IMG/VR virus record: IMGVR_UViG_3300044974_000721
Span: 1 to 64,000 of that record
Length of the DNA stretch: 64,000 bases
DNA from: a virus
Strand: one strand, 5' to 3'
The translations under genes and the position numbers were made by a program. Under the pieces are notes generated by a model. The model made no database searches and was not told the DNA's origin. It was given only the letters and a program-made list of their open reading frames with translations. Positions 36,401 to 45,721 of this stretch are shown piece after piece. How positions within the stretch are numbered: the stretch's first letter is position 1; the number at the start of each line of letters is the position of its first letter.

Positions 36401-37050
36401 TAGCTGATAGATTAGATAACGAACGAATTGTATTAATCGCGGGCACACAACTAATGCGCGGCGCTAACGGATTACTTGTACCTAATGTCGGTTCTTCTGG
36501 TTCTTATCTCGGTTACGATTTATCCCGCTCCCCTAATCTTTCCCCCGCTGCTTCTTACTCTGGTTCTCTTGTAAGAAATGTTATTTCCGTTGATACTTTA
36601 ACTACAGGTAGTTATTTAGATAGAATGTCTGATGCAGGTATAGAAGTCTTACTTTTTGATTCTAATCTCGGCGGCTTCCGTTTCTGCAATGGGTTAACTA
36701 CTAGCAGACAACTTGCTAAACGCTATCGCTCTATTAGCCGTACTTTAGACCAAGTTAAAACTGATCTATATCTTGCTCTTCAATGGTGCCGTTCTAGACC
36801 TAATACTCCCGCTCTACAGTCTGAAGTTGCTAGCTCCTGTGACACTTACCTCTATTCTAAACTTAGAGACGGTTGGTTTACTAATCTAGAACCTACTATC
36901 TGCTCTGCTGCTAATAATACTGTACGAGACCAGCTTGAAGGTCGTCTTAATATACGTATTCGCTTTACACCTTCCTTCCCCGCTGATAATATAATAGTTT
37001 CTACTATTATGGATATAAGTGATGACCTTACTATTCAAACCTCAGTTTAA
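33496..37050 (+). CDS. Tail sheath protein, exceptionally long
   Basis: A protein of 1184 residues, versus roughly 400-700 in most contractile phages. The sheath forms the contracting outer tube. The N-terminus (IDSLVGPSPVTKQWRDLVGVVGTFSRGPE.P..V.....F...YG) is the classic sheath start. The last ~330 residues (GDPDFDAVFEKAID, RAKLLADRLDNERIVLIAG, a SLVRNVISVDTLTTGS stretch, the VKTDLYLALQWCRSRPN helix and the DISDDLTIQT end) are the conserved sheath core and C-terminal arm. Residues ~150-850 hold several beta-rich insertions that probably decorate the tail surface. It is followed after 41 bases by the tube gene, the usual pairing. Confidence 0.88.
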   Translation: MPAPSIKFIDSLVGPSPVTKQWRDLVGVVGTFSRGPEIPIEVEDIKTFASTYGVDSSTGSLFVQQAMANGLNRFVVVRSSASSNPASSKITFSSESPQLSPQVGFVRVGNSLEPSSQRTTGFKLDFNYIGKPIVTNSIYTTVDTRRGQVNLPSFQGIARFNFFVTKAVEGRSSSNILHSESNLNSLTIEVDTVHSPSPGYIVGLIKKDALNYSLLKEYIRPGYSLTLVAETPSDDLIIASSIIENYSLDYDAILLRSDKKHSHVVWGLAQGIENTTTSSSKLRVGKIRTILGNYSSQVSTGTPSVETSTFKALKQMVLLIDGKEYTQSSAPVAITTGVYPINTSVATENSTGQDLPFSFDDLIDESISEATNLENIDGTSFEFSLSGSIPSIQGGSSVSFLPVVETVTNSNNSSTFTVTGLFSALLTNSTDAKRLQSSTKDNYYIVINNIKYSITQVAASTDDHKLDITVAGTVSGVEGKAVYIYYEPNTADQSFQIRAPRVAQYVLGYSFDSQSGSLGNDYFTLRQDYNTGTYNVALDNTFLLTEMSAGRYISFGYFIKPLFETEFDNKAYPLNTKSFGIELIFGAQSNNISSLPLAEGGSFSVPFAKTSISVGSSTSTSATSFKDGDSFTEIVKDFESALRSNNIISSLINNITIEESILVNGLQEFRPTITLNSTHSGDQANRINWSLTRYTTDASTVTEANKVKDVILGNSIGNFGKIHYFEGGYNGSQAAFRDLYSADGTLLWRIEAVTPGVHGNNISCSVRNQKTSGKNSSFELEVQDLNTTVIASDSRFVTTVTTANLDFTTGRSLAFSTTSLVQIYFMPVVNSLARNVTIDSTHKVFRLVPQRLAPPLQRISSAFSGGDTGFSRQGASVLSLFYLSNGSDSTQQNPSKQSLAQGLVKGITSLDSINLACLALPGIYYGDPDFDAVFEKAIDSVNKSTPESGLRSAVFELPPGIDPDRAKLLADRLDNERIVLIAGTQLMRGANGLLVPNVGSSGSYLGYDLSRSPNLSPAASYSGSLVRNVISVDTLTTGSYLDRMSDAGIEVLLFDSNLGGFRFCNGLTTSRQLAKRYRSISRTLDQVKTDLYLALQWCRSRPNTPALQSEVASSCDTYLYSKLRDGWFTNLEPTICSAANNTVRDQLEGRLNIRIRFTPSFPADNIIVSTIMDISDDLTIQTSV

Positions 37051-37091
37051 CACTCATACCTTTATAACCTATACTTTAAAACATAATTATT

Positions 37092-37781
37092 ATGGCTAAT
37101 ACTAATAATAGAATTGTTGTTAATAACGCGACTTTAGACCCTATTCAAGGTTTTCACCTAAATGTTTACATGAATGACCAAGCAAACGGTGAGCCAGTTT
37201 TAGTTGGAGGATTTACCTCTTTCCAAAAAACTATGCGTAACGCTACTGAAGCTTATATGCCTTTTGGACGTAAAACCCCCCGCTTGTTAGATGGCGAGTT
37301 TCAGTATGGTTGGGTCCTTGAACGTGGCCTATTAGATATAGGTATATTAAAAGACGTTTTTGGAGTTGACGAAGTTGGACCTGAGTTTAAAGCTGACCCA
37401 ACTCCTCGATTTGTTATAACTGTTGAAGTAAATGCACCAGAATTAGACCAGAAGGGAGTAAATTTTCCTATTAGGGGTAGTCGTAACCAAAGCGGTTCTA
37501 ATAACGGCGGCCGCGCAAGAAATGCTAGCGGAAAATATCAACTTATCTATGCTAAAATTGACTCAGTTACTTTAGGGGCAATGGCAGGTCGCTCTGTAGT
37601 AGCTACTAGATTTGAAGGCCTGTGCGAAAGTATTAGATTTATTGATAATAGCGCAAATAATGGCCTTCTACCAACCTCTAGTGAGAGATTAGGAGTTAAA
37701 GATCCTCAGCTAGATGGCCGTCCTCGTACAGTTGCTACTGGTAATAATGCCGGTACCGGCCAAAATTATTTATATACTTAA
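37092..37781 (+). CDS. Tail tube protein
   Basis: A 229-aa protein directly after the sheath gene. It has the pattern of myovirus tube subunits: an LDPIQGFHLNVY opening strand, a PVLVGGFTSFQKTMRNATEAYMPFGRKTPRLLDGEF beta hairpin region (about residues 35-75), a YGWVLERGLLDIGILKDVFG helix, and closing strands with FEGLCESIRF. Tube subunits stack as hexamer rings and form the inner channel. Slightly longer than the usual 140-200 residues because of a Gly/Asn loop near 130-150. A strong terminator follows, so tube and sheath messages can be made in excess. Confidence 0.85.
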   Translation: MANTNNRIVVNNATLDPIQGFHLNVYMNDQANGEPVLVGGFTSFQKTMRNATEAYMPFGRKTPRLLDGEFQYGWVLERGLLDIGILKDVFGVDEVGPEFKADPTPRFVITVEVNAPELDQKGVNFPIRGSRNQSGSNNGGRARNASGKYQLIYAKIDSVTLGAMAGRSVVATRFEGLCESIRFIDNSANNGLLPTSSERLGVKDPQLDGRPRTVATGNNAGTGQNYLYT

Positions 37782-37829
37782 CAGCTTTTATTATCTTCAA
37801 AGTTTATAGTATAGTAGTATAATAGTATT

Positions 37830-37860
37830 AAGGGGGTATACCTACCCCCTTTATTATTTT
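37830..37860 (+). terminator. Rho-independent terminator after the tail tube gene
   Basis: An inverted repeat aagggggta ... taccccctt (9-bp perfect arms, 4-base loop, 37830-37851) is followed directly by a T-rich stretch. It is in the gap between the tube gene and the hub gene, 48 bases after the tube stop. This is the clearest terminator on the plus strand in the tail block. Confidence 0.8.
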
Positions 37861-37872
37861 TATTTAGTTTTT

Positions 37873-39813
37873 ATGCCAAACGTACAAGCTAGGTTTAGTG
37901 CCGACCCCCAAAAACCTGTTTTAGGAAGCTCTTTTCATCAACAAGCAGACGGTCAAGTTCCTGTCTGTTTTATTACCGATATAAGTAACAATATACTTAT
38001 ACAACATAAACCAACAGAGACAAGTAAGTGGGTTGTATCAAGATCAAGAATAAATATTACTAGGCTATGGGCTTGCTCTACAGCTTTTATAAAGTGTGTT
38101 TGCGCTATACCAGATAATGATGTCCCTACTCCCCCTTTAACAAATAAACCCGTATTTAGACCAAAACCCCAAGATCCTAGTTCTACTGAAATAATAAAAG
38201 ACGACGCTAGTACTCCTTACCCATTAGGTATAGGAGATGAAATCTGTGTTTATTTTGGTTATTTAAATAACATTTCTGAAGATATAAAAACTGAGGACAT
38301 AGGGGCTAAATTTAGAAGAGTTTTTATAGGGGGTATTGACACTATTACAGAAGCTAGTAACTTTAATGAGGGCGTTACCTTAGCTATAGAATGCAGGGAT
38401 AGAATGAAATATTTAATGGATTCTATTTCTAATTATAACCCTGCTGATACTTCTAAACCTTCACTCGCAGAAAGTGAACGCAATAAGGCCAGAAGCCAAG
38501 TAATTCTAGAAATTGCTAGATCCGCTGTAGGAGACTTCACTGACAGCACTAGTTGTACTACTAACGGGTGTGGGTATAAAATACAACAACAAGCTGCTAG
38601 TGGTAATGATTATACAGACATAGATTATTTTTATACTTCTAGTGTGAAGGGAAGTTTAGCTGTTATAGATGGAAATAAGAAACAACCACCTGTTTCTATA
38701 ATGCCTATATTCTATATTCAAAGTACTAGACAGGATTATGGGGGGGAGGATAAACTCAATTATACTATAGTTGTTGATAGATTACCTATTGATTATTTAA
38801 AGTATATGTCTCTGCAAGAGATCTATTACACTGAAGTATTTGCTCATAACGTTACTGGAGATTATTACTATTCTGCCAGATTTGTTAGTACAGAAGGCTT
38901 AAACAATCCTAAACTCTTATATAGAACTTATTTTAATAGGATAACTCCTCCCGGTTTAGGCAAGCTATACAATAAAGATAATTCTATAGACAATTTACAT
39001 CCTAGTCAAATAGCAATAGCTTATCAAGAAGAAAACAGTTTAATCTCTTGGAGATCAAATGTAATTATTAAAAATGATGCTACTGGTACTAGTCCATCAT
39101 CTAACTTTCTTCATGTTAAAAGTACCCCTGCAAGATTTGAGAAGAGAGGTTTTCCCTGTAGCTATGTTTTTATCACCGATTCTACTTTAAGTAAACCAGC
39201 TGAGTATGCTGCGACTGCTATTGCTTATATACGCCGTGTTGGTAAGCCTGTTAGAGCGGCTGAGCTACATTTACTAGGAGACCCTAGTTTATCCCCTGGA
39301 GAACTTATTCAGGTTATTGGCTCTATGCCTAAAAATACCACTACCCCTCAAGACCAAAAAACTCTTTTAGAAGAATCTTTTAAACAAAGACAAAATGCTA
39401 TGTCTTATGCCAATCTTTACAAACAAGAGATTAAAGAGATAGTAAGCGCTATTGACAGAGATGTATCTGTAACTGAAAGTTCATCTTCTGAGTCTACCTC
39501 TATTTCTGTTAATGGTATAAAAACAACAGGTAGCGTGACAGTACAAACTATAACTGAAAGTACAAACATTTATTGCTCTGCTACTACTAACTCCTCCACT
39601 GAAGCCACGGAAAACCAATCCTCTGCTACTACTGACTCTCCCACTGAAGCCACGGAAAACCAATCCTCTGCTACTAGTGAGAGCTCTAACATAGCTGATA
39701 TAACTGTACTAGAGGATATAGATAGTATGTGGAGAATAGAGAATGTTCAACACCAATTTAATGACGGCAAACCAGGTTTTTACAGTATATTAGCATTAAC
39801 AAATCCTTATTGA
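37873..39813 (+). CDS. Baseplate hub protein (gp27/Mu gp44-like)
   Basis: A 646-aa protein. The middle part shows the hub fold signature: GDEICVYFGYLN, then F.GGIDTITEASNFNEGVTLAIECRDRMKYLMDS at about 110-190. Later comes a VRAAELHLLGDPSLSPGELIQVIGS segment at about 460-490, typical of the last hub domain. Hubs of this type form the trimeric base between the tail tube and the central spike. The C-terminal ~120 residues are low-complexity Ser/Thr/Glu, with a 15-residue repeat (SATTNSSTEATENQS type) before a final folded strand. Longer than Mu gp44 (~380) because of insertions. The next gene starts one base after its stop. Confidence 0.72.
   Translation: MPNVQARFSADPQKPVLGSSFHQQADGQVPVCFITDISNNILIQHKPTETSKWVVSRSRINITRLWACSTAFIKCVCAIPDNDVPTPPLTNKPVFRPKPQDPSSTEIIKDDASTPYPLGIGDEICVYFGYLNNISEDIKTEDIGAKFRRVFIGGIDTITEASNFNEGVTLAIECRDRMKYLMDSISNYNPADTSKPSLAESERNKARSQVILEIARSAVGDFTDSTSCTTNGCGYKIQQQAASGNDYTDIDYFYTSSVKGSLAVIDGNKKQPPVSIMPIFYIQSTRQDYGGEDKLNYTIVVDRLPIDYLKYMSLQEIYYTEVFAHNVTGDYYYSARFVSTEGLNNPKLLYRTYFNRITPPGLGKLYNKDNSIDNLHPSQIAIAYQEENSLISWRSNVIIKNDATGTSPSSNFLHVKSTPARFEKRGFPCSYVFITDSTLSKPAEYAATAIAYIRRVGKPVRAAELHLLGDPSLSPGELIQVIGSMPKNTTTPQDQKTLLEESFKQRQNAMSYANLYKQEIKEIVSAIDRDVSVTESSSSESTSISVNGIKTTGSVTVQTITESTNIYCSATTNSSTEATENQSSATTDSPTEATENQSSATSESSNIADITVLEDIDSMWRIENVQHQFNDGKPGFYSILALTNPY
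39577..39680 (+). repeat. 45-bp coding tandem repeat in the hub gene
   Basis: Two full copies and part of a third of a 45-bp unit containing actgaagccacggaaaacca, in frame, encoding a Ser/Thr/Glu-rich 15-residue linker. The two full copies differ by only a few bases, so it is recent. Confidence 0.82.
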
Positions 39814-39814
39814 T

Positions 39815-42031
39815 ATGGCAGCCCTAAATATATCTCCTTTAGTAACACAAAGCCTTAGGCACAATAAAGTTCCAGACAAGATAGTTTTTGGTAGGGTTAT
39901 AAAAGGGCCAACTGAACTAAAACTTAACAGAGCTATTGTATATTTAATAGCCGATGGTTCTAAAATTGAAGTAGAATTATCAGCGGCGGTTGCAGACCAA
40001 AATCCAAAACCAGGAGATTTAGTAGCTATACTTTTTTCTGCGGCGGACCAAGGACTAAATCCTTTAATTATAAACTCCTACAATGTTAAGGATGAAAACA
40101 CACTAAGAGATTCCGCATTTAAAGATATTAAAGATGGTAAAAGTGACGAGCTTTTACTACCCCCTAAGATATATAATCCGACAGAATTGTCTACTGCGGG
40201 CTATTCTCTCCCAAACGTAGGGTTTAGGAGGTCAAAGAATAAAAATGATATATTAAAACTTACATTTGAAGCAGACACTAAAGAAGGTATAAAGGTTTTT
40301 GCACCAGGTAACAAAGAGTTTAAACTAAATGGAGACCTGGTTCACGCACAGACAGAGGAGGGAGATATTGCTCTTAGTTTAAAAGACAAATATCAAACTC
40401 CAACTCAGAAAGAAGCTAGGATAAAGAAGCAGGAAGAAGATATAAAGAATCTACAGACAGCTTTAAACTTCCAGCAGGCAAACTATGTTAACCGTTTAAT
40501 AAAAGACGACGGGACTATTAACATTGAAGTTTTTAAGAAAGATGATAATTATACTCTATACACTGATACTGAAGTAACACAAGCCTTTGCAAAAATATAT
40601 ACAACCAAATCAGCTAGTGAAAATAAAGAGTTACAAGCATATCTAAAGAGGCTTAGAGAAGTAACTAAGTGTATGGAGGAGACTGCTAAACAGTCTAAAA
40701 AAAAGACTAAGACTTTTCTAGAACAGGTTGGAGATGAATTTGTTAATCAAGTACTATTAGGAGTAGCTAAAGAGTTTGCATTAACTGCTTTAAACAGTGT
40801 ATTACCGGACTATCTTAAAGTAAATATAGTTATAGAAAGAGATGAGAATGGGGATGTTTTTGTAAAAAACTTTTCTATTGGGCAAATAGTGTATGACGTT
40901 AGGGAAGATACTGTAACTGTAGGCGGCGACATCTTTAACCCTTTTATAAACTCTGGTGTAGATGAGGTTAATAAGTTATTACCCCCCTTTCTTCAAGTAA
41001 GCGCATCAGAATTAGGCTTAGAAGTTGGTGATATTGTAATAAGAAAAAATGAGCTTGAACAAGATACTCAAAAAGAATATAGAGTTAGAGATGATATTAT
41101 AGTAGTTAATGGTAACGCAACTACTTATATACAAATGCGCGGACAGAAGTTTAACTTAGGTAGAGCATCAGATATATATGTCGATAGAACAATAAGTTAC
41201 GGCTTAGACGAGCTTAACAAAAACCTACCAGACTTATTTCACGTATCTGTTAGCAGAGACCCAGATGATAATTCTAGAGTTTTTGAATCCGGTCCCTTTA
41301 CTATAAAGGCAAGCGGTAAGAACGCCGGGCTATCCGTTGACCAAGAAAAACTAACACAAACTATAGAGCAGCTACCTAATGAACTATTAAATCAGGTCCC
41401 AGCTCCTCTACAAGGTACCGCTAGAGCTTTATGGAGTCAAGCTAGTAAATATATAGTAGATGATATTTTATATAGCAAAGCAACTGAAGCTAAACGAGAA
41501 CGAGAACGAAAAGAAAAAGAAATAGCTACAACCTTTGTTAAAAAACAAAACAACCTCCTAAAGAGAAAGCAAGCCCTTGAGAGTGCTGAACAAAGTTTAC
41601 TAGTAGATAAAGAGTTATTAGAAATCAATAAGCAAATTCTAAAAGATAAAAAAGAAGAATCGTATCTTTATAGTAAAGATAGTATAGATAAAACACAAAA
41701 AGAAATAGATCGGCTTACAAAAAAAATAGAGGCTGAAGAAAAAAGAATACCAGAAGAAAAACTTAGTATTCAGACAGAGGAACAGAGACTAGCTAAGATT
41801 GAGCCTGATATCTCTCCTGAGTTAATTGCACAGGCTCAACAAGAAGAAGCTTCAACTGTAGCCGCGCGCTATGATGCCTGCGTCGCTACTCTTAAAAGTG
41901 ATACCCCAAAAACCAAACCTATAGCAGGTACAGCTGTTGGCGCACCTTTAGCTCCCCCAGGGCAGTCCCCTAGTGCACCTCGTTTAAGCCCGGGTAACCC
42001 TGCCTCCTCCCGACTTGCTTCTACCCCTTAA
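39815..42031 (+). CDS. Baseplate spike-associated protein with OB-like N-terminus and coiled-coil tail
   Basis: A 738-aa protein. Residues ~20-75 (FGRVIKG, then AIVYLIADGSKIEVEL, then PKPGDLVAILF) resemble the OB-fold that begins many phage spike proteins (gpV, Mu gp45). The middle has repeated pieces with FDVRED/YRVRDD-like turns around residues 350-480, which look like two related domains. Residues ~545-690 are a long charged coiled coil, followed by a Pro-rich tail. The position right after the hub fits a spike or hub-associated protein. The coiled coil is unusual for a spike and might reach up into the tube or bind another baseplate protein. Family assignment is tentative. Confidence 0.6.
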   Translation: MAALNISPLVTQSLRHNKVPDKIVFGRVIKGPTELKLNRAIVYLIADGSKIEVELSAAVADQNPKPGDLVAILFSAADQGLNPLIINSYNVKDENTLRDSAFKDIKDGKSDELLLPPKIYNPTELSTAGYSLPNVGFRRSKNKNDILKLTFEADTKEGIKVFAPGNKEFKLNGDLVHAQTEEGDIALSLKDKYQTPTQKEARIKKQEEDIKNLQTALNFQQANYVNRLIKDDGTINIEVFKKDDNYTLYTDTEVTQAFAKIYTTKSASENKELQAYLKRLREVTKCMEETAKQSKKKTKTFLEQVGDEFVNQVLLGVAKEFALTALNSVLPDYLKVNIVIERDENGDVFVKNFSIGQIVYDVREDTVTVGGDIFNPFINSGVDEVNKLLPPFLQVSASELGLEVGDIVIRKNELEQDTQKEYRVRDDIIVVNGNATTYIQMRGQKFNLGRASDIYVDRTISYGLDELNKNLPDLFHVSVSRDPDDNSRVFESGPFTIKASGKNAGLSVDQEKLTQTIEQLPNELLNQVPAPLQGTARALWSQASKYIVDDILYSKATEAKRERERKEKEIATTFVKKQNNLLKRKQALESAEQSLLVDKELLEINKQILKDKKEESYLYSKDSIDKTQKEIDRLTKKIEAEEKRIPEEKLSIQTEEQRLAKIEPDISPELIAQAQQEEASTVAARYDACVATLKSDTPKTKPIAGTAVGAPLAPPGQSPSAPRLSPGNPASSRLASTP

Positions 42032-42115
42032 CAAACTCTTAGTATTTTACTAAACTAAGTTTACTTTATACGTTAAATACTTGTTAAGTTCATAACCACT
42101 AACTCTATTACTTTT

Positions 42116-42745
42116 ATGTTTAAATCATATACTAATACTATTACACCCCCACCAGCTTTCTTAGATGAGGACGAAGATACTGATACTCTCTTAGTAGACA
42201 AACTTTACCTTTATTCTGTTAGATTTCCGACTGAAGTAGTTAAAGCATATAGCAATCTTATTACTTATTCCTCTTTCTATGATCTCTTTGATCTTGTTCT
42301 TTTTTCTTGCCCTGATTCCCTTTTTGGTATCCCTGTCTGTTCTCTTCAGTTTTTTATTACTAAATCTCTTAACTCTACTTTTATTCAATCTTTTAAGTAT
42401 AGCAGCTCCTACATCGAACAAACTATTAAGTCTTTAACTTCACAATCTTTACTTCAACAGTATCTTGAAACTTTTCTTCTACTTAAACCTTTTAGTATTG
42501 ATTCTTTCCTTAAAGACCCTATGTACCTTATCGACTGGTGTTTGCTTATTGACCCTTCTTATACTAGTATCTTACAACCTATTAAAGATAGAGATATTAA
42601 TAAGTTCTTTATAGAACTAGTAAATAAATCTAGTAACTGCTATATTACTATACATACCAAACCTCTATCTGACTTGCTAGAAAACATCCAACGATATTAT
42701 TTTAATTACGTTTTAGGAGCAATACCAGTTCATGGTACAGTATAA
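42116..42745 (+). CDS. Unknown baseplate-region protein (209 aa)
   Basis: A 209-aa protein with a Pro-rich and acidic start (TPPPAFLDEDEDTD), then mostly helical, Leu/Ser/Phe-rich sequence. No motif recognised. It overlaps the next gene by 14 bases, so the two are coupled. It is in the baseplate gene run between spike-like genes; a wedge or assembly role is possible by position only. Confidence 0.65.
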   Translation: MFKSYTNTITPPPAFLDEDEDTDTLLVDKLYLYSVRFPTEVVKAYSNLITYSSFYDLFDLVLFSCPDSLFGIPVCSLQFFITKSLNSTFIQSFKYSSSYIEQTIKSLTSQSLLQQYLETFLLLKPFSIDSFLKDPMYLIDWCLLIDPSYTSILQPIKDRDINKFFIELVNKSSNCYITIHTKPLSDLLENIQRYYFNYVLGAIPVHGTV

Positions 42746-43844
42746 AGTTGGTTTACCTTTATCTCCGTATAGCCAGAAATTTGGCTATGAAATACCAGAG
42801 CGCCTTTCTACAGAACAATGGCGCAGTATTGATATAACTTTAGCTCAGGCTAATTTACAAGAACAAGCATCTAAATACAACCCCCTTAACCTAAAATCTC
42901 CTACTCTTCTTAACTATAGAGATTATTTTGTATATAAAGCCTATGAGCATTTTATAAGAAATACTCAGTACTCAGATACACAAGAAACTTCTTTAACTAA
43001 TAAGGCTGTACAAACATGGCAAACTCTCTCTTTTGATGATATATGGCCCTATACCGGCCCTAGTATAGCAGAGTTGAAAGACCCCCCTACTTATGGTGGG
43101 GAGCTCGGCTCTTTAGCTTATTACAGCCAGTACGTTGATAGCGAGCTGCCTTTTCCTCTAGTTATAGAAGAAACTCTAAAATTTATATGGTCTATCTGTG
43201 GCTCAAACTATGATAAATTACCTAACCAACGCTTGCTAGATATTGTTAATGATTGTGGCTTTACTCCTGAAATTGTTAATCTGATAGAAACCTACAGCAA
43301 AGCCCTCTTTGATTTACAACCTACTTCAAAAGAATATTTCCTTTTAGTCTACGCCAGAACGCGCGCTGTAATTCCTTCCTCTTTCTCTAATCTTTTACTT
43401 CGCGTTCTTTTCCACGAATACCAACCTGAAATCTTTAGCTCCGTCCTCCCTTTAGTTCCTGTTATACAACAAGATAAGACTCAAAATGCTCTCTATAATG
43501 TCTCTCGCTTACTCCCTCCTTCTGGCTTTATTCTCCTCTTTCAATCCCTTATCTGTGAATCTTATATACGCTGCGCTTTGTTTATAACTTACCTCGACCC
43601 CTCTTTCTACTCCCTTTCCCTTGCACAAATTGAATCTTCTAAAGAGTTTAACTTTATTACCCTTCAAATCTCTCGTCTACTCTGTCTCGCTTTTGATTCT
43701 TTATCCGCTTTATCCGCTTTCTCTACTTTTACTCAAACTGATTCTGAACTCTCTTCTATCCAAAAAGATATAACTGCTTGGCTCGCTTTGTCTAAATCTA
43801 CTATCTCTGATAAAGATGATTACAGGTTGTACTCTTTTGTATAA
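42732..43844 (+). CDS. Unknown baseplate-region protein (370 aa)
   Basis: A protein of 370 residues, largely helical, with aromatic-rich stretches (DIWPYTGPS, AYYSQYVD, LVYARTRAV). No family recognised. It starts inside the upstream gene (14-base overlap) and ends 30 bases before a spike-like gene. The second half has a Leu/Ser/Phe-rich run of helices but no clear membrane segment. Confidence 0.65.
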   Translation: MVQYKVGLPLSPYSQKFGYEIPERLSTEQWRSIDITLAQANLQEQASKYNPLNLKSPTLLNYRDYFVYKAYEHFIRNTQYSDTQETSLTNKAVQTWQTLSFDDIWPYTGPSIAELKDPPTYGGELGSLAYYSQYVDSELPFPLVIEETLKFIWSICGSNYDKLPNQRLLDIVNDCGFTPEIVNLIETYSKALFDLQPTSKEYFLLVYARTRAVIPSSFSNLLLRVLFHEYQPEIFSSVLPLVPVIQQDKTQNALYNVSRLLPPSGFILLFQSLICESYIRCALFITYLDPSFYSLSLAQIESSKEFNFITLQISRLLCLAFDSLSALSAFSTFTQTDSELSSIQKDITAWLALSKSTISDKDDYRLYSFV

Positions 43845-43874
43845 GAATTATTATGTTACTAAAGGGCTTATTTT

Positions 43875-45680
43875 ATGGCAAAACAATTTTCGGGTAATAC
43901 CGTAGAGAGTACAAAAACTATTCCTGGGATAGGCAGCTTAAAAACTATAAACATAACCTGTGATAACCCTATCTGCACTAAATCTACTGTTATACGTGTG
44001 TCTGGCGCTAATCCAGACGCTTATAAGTTAATTCCTGTCTATACCGGAGATATAACACCACAGGTTACTATTACTATTAACAACAGCTCGGCTAATAGTT
44101 CTCTCCATAACATTGAATTTGATTCCGAAGGTCAAGTCCAAGTCTATGCTGTCCCCTCTGATTACCCTAAAGAATATGCTCTTTTCTCTCAGCTTTCTTC
44201 TATTAATAACTACAGCCGCTCTGTCTCTATCTCTTGCTCTAAACCCTCTTCCTCCCTCTCTAACTCCTCTACCTCTCTTAACTCTTCTACTTTTTCTGTC
44301 GATAACGATTTAAAAACTGCTAATAACCTCAGTAAGTGCTTCCCTAATACTAAGCCTAAATTTAATCAAAAGCCTGACCATAACTACATCAAAGCCGCTT
44401 ATTATGAAGAAGACCACTGCGTATCTAAACAAGTTAATAACTTATATAGCCTCGCAGGTGTTTCTTTTAATGTTAAAGATAATCACGTTGATAATGACTT
44501 ACAAGCTATAACTAACTGGATTAAAAGTCTTAACCCTTCAAACAGACATAAAAACAGTGTCGATTATCTAAAAGGATATAAGACTCAACTAGATTCTTCT
44601 AATAATAAATGGAATGTATGGGTTCAAGACTCTAAAAATCTATACTCCAAAGACAGGCATATCCAAACCTATCAGTCCTATTTCTGTAAAACATACACTA
44701 CTCTTTTTAACTGTGATAGAGACTTTTCTATTAATACTCCTTTATTTTATGTTAACAGCAGTACCACTGCCTTTAAAAGCTCTTGTTTTACCCTCATTAG
44801 CGATATTAATAGACTAAATGCACAATATAAGTGGGATTCAGTAGACTCTTTATATACTACACGAACATCAACTAAAATAGATTACTGCAGTGAAGGACTA
44901 TATCAGTATCTAAATAAACATTATGTAAAATGTGATGGGGAAGTAGTTCTATCTTCTTACTCTAAATCTGAAGAAATACTAACAACTTCTTCCTTAGAAG
45001 CACTAAGCTCTACTACTACTTGTCTTAAAGACTATACCGTAAGAGCCCATCAGTTAGTCTACCATCAATCCTATAAAGACTTGTATTCTATCTCTAAGAA
45101 AGACTCTAAGTATATATCCGGCGGCGAATCTATCTACTCTAGTAAGGAGTCTACTACTATTGTTTCTGGCGGAGAAACCTATATAACATCCTATAAGGAT
45201 ATACAAGTATCTGCTACTAATATTTTAGCTTTAGATGGAAGTACAGTTCGTATTGGTATGGGCGCTTCTCGTAAAGTTACTTATAATTTAGATACTAATA
45301 AATTTGAGTCAACCTCTGAGGCAACTGGTTTACCTCCTACTAATACTAGCCCCGCTCAATCCGCTAGTACTGCCGCTTCCTCAGATTCTAATGTCCCCTC
45401 CTCTATCGTTCCTACTAGCCCTTCTACTAATACAAACTCTGTTAAGGACCAAGAAGTAAAATCTTCTATAGAAGATGTTATAAGCCCTAAAGCCGTTGCA
45501 GACGCAGCTAGCGGTAATACTAGTACAGCAGTCTCAGAACTTAGCAGTAAAGGTCTTTCTATGGCCTCTAGTACTATCTCTAAGCTATTCTCTAAAACAG
45601 ATAAACCTAAACCTTCATCTCCACCTAACCCCCCGTCTGTCTCTACTCCTCCTCCGGTTAAACCTACTACCTTAGTCTAA
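43875..45680 (+). CDS. Spike-like beta-repeat protein
   Basis: A 601-aa protein. Residues ~410-470 (KYISGGESIYSS, TTIVSGGETYITSYKDIQ, NILALDGSTVRIG) look like the repeating short strands of the triple-stranded beta-helix in gp5, gpV and VgrG spikes, ending in a G-S-x-V-x-I-G motif. The first ~130 residues are beta-rich. The last ~125 are disordered (Ser/Pro/Thr/Ala). Together with the PAAR protein at 1594 this could build the cell-piercing spike. The match is by pattern, and a baseplate fibre with a beta-helix is an alternative. Confidence 0.55.
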   Translation: MAKQFSGNTVESTKTIPGIGSLKTINITCDNPICTKSTVIRVSGANPDAYKLIPVYTGDITPQVTITINNSSANSSLHNIEFDSEGQVQVYAVPSDYPKEYALFSQLSSINNYSRSVSISCSKPSSSLSNSSTSLNSSTFSVDNDLKTANNLSKCFPNTKPKFNQKPDHNYIKAAYYEEDHCVSKQVNNLYSLAGVSFNVKDNHVDNDLQAITNWIKSLNPSNRHKNSVDYLKGYKTQLDSSNNKWNVWVQDSKNLYSKDRHIQTYQSYFCKTYTTLFNCDRDFSINTPLFYVNSSTTAFKSSCFTLISDINRLNAQYKWDSVDSLYTTRTSTKIDYCSEGLYQYLNKHYVKCDGEVVLSSYSKSEEILTTSSLEALSSTTTCLKDYTVRAHQLVYHQSYKDLYSISKKDSKYISGGESIYSSKESTTIVSGGETYITSYKDIQVSATNILALDGSTVRIGMGASRKVTYNLDTNKFESTSEATGLPPTNTSPAQSASTAASSDSNVPSSIVPTSPSTNTNSVKDQEVKSSIEDVISPKAVADAASGNTSTAVSELSSKGLSMASSTISKLFSKTDKPKPSSPPNPPSVSTPPPVKPTTLV

Positions 45681-45721
45681 CTTTTTTACTAACCTCTACG
45701 TAACAGAAACCTTCTTGTATA

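Noticed and set aside
37817-37822. TATAAT upstream of the terminator at 37830
   Set aside because: A transcript from it would begin inside the terminator hairpin; it is likely chance in AT-rich DNA.
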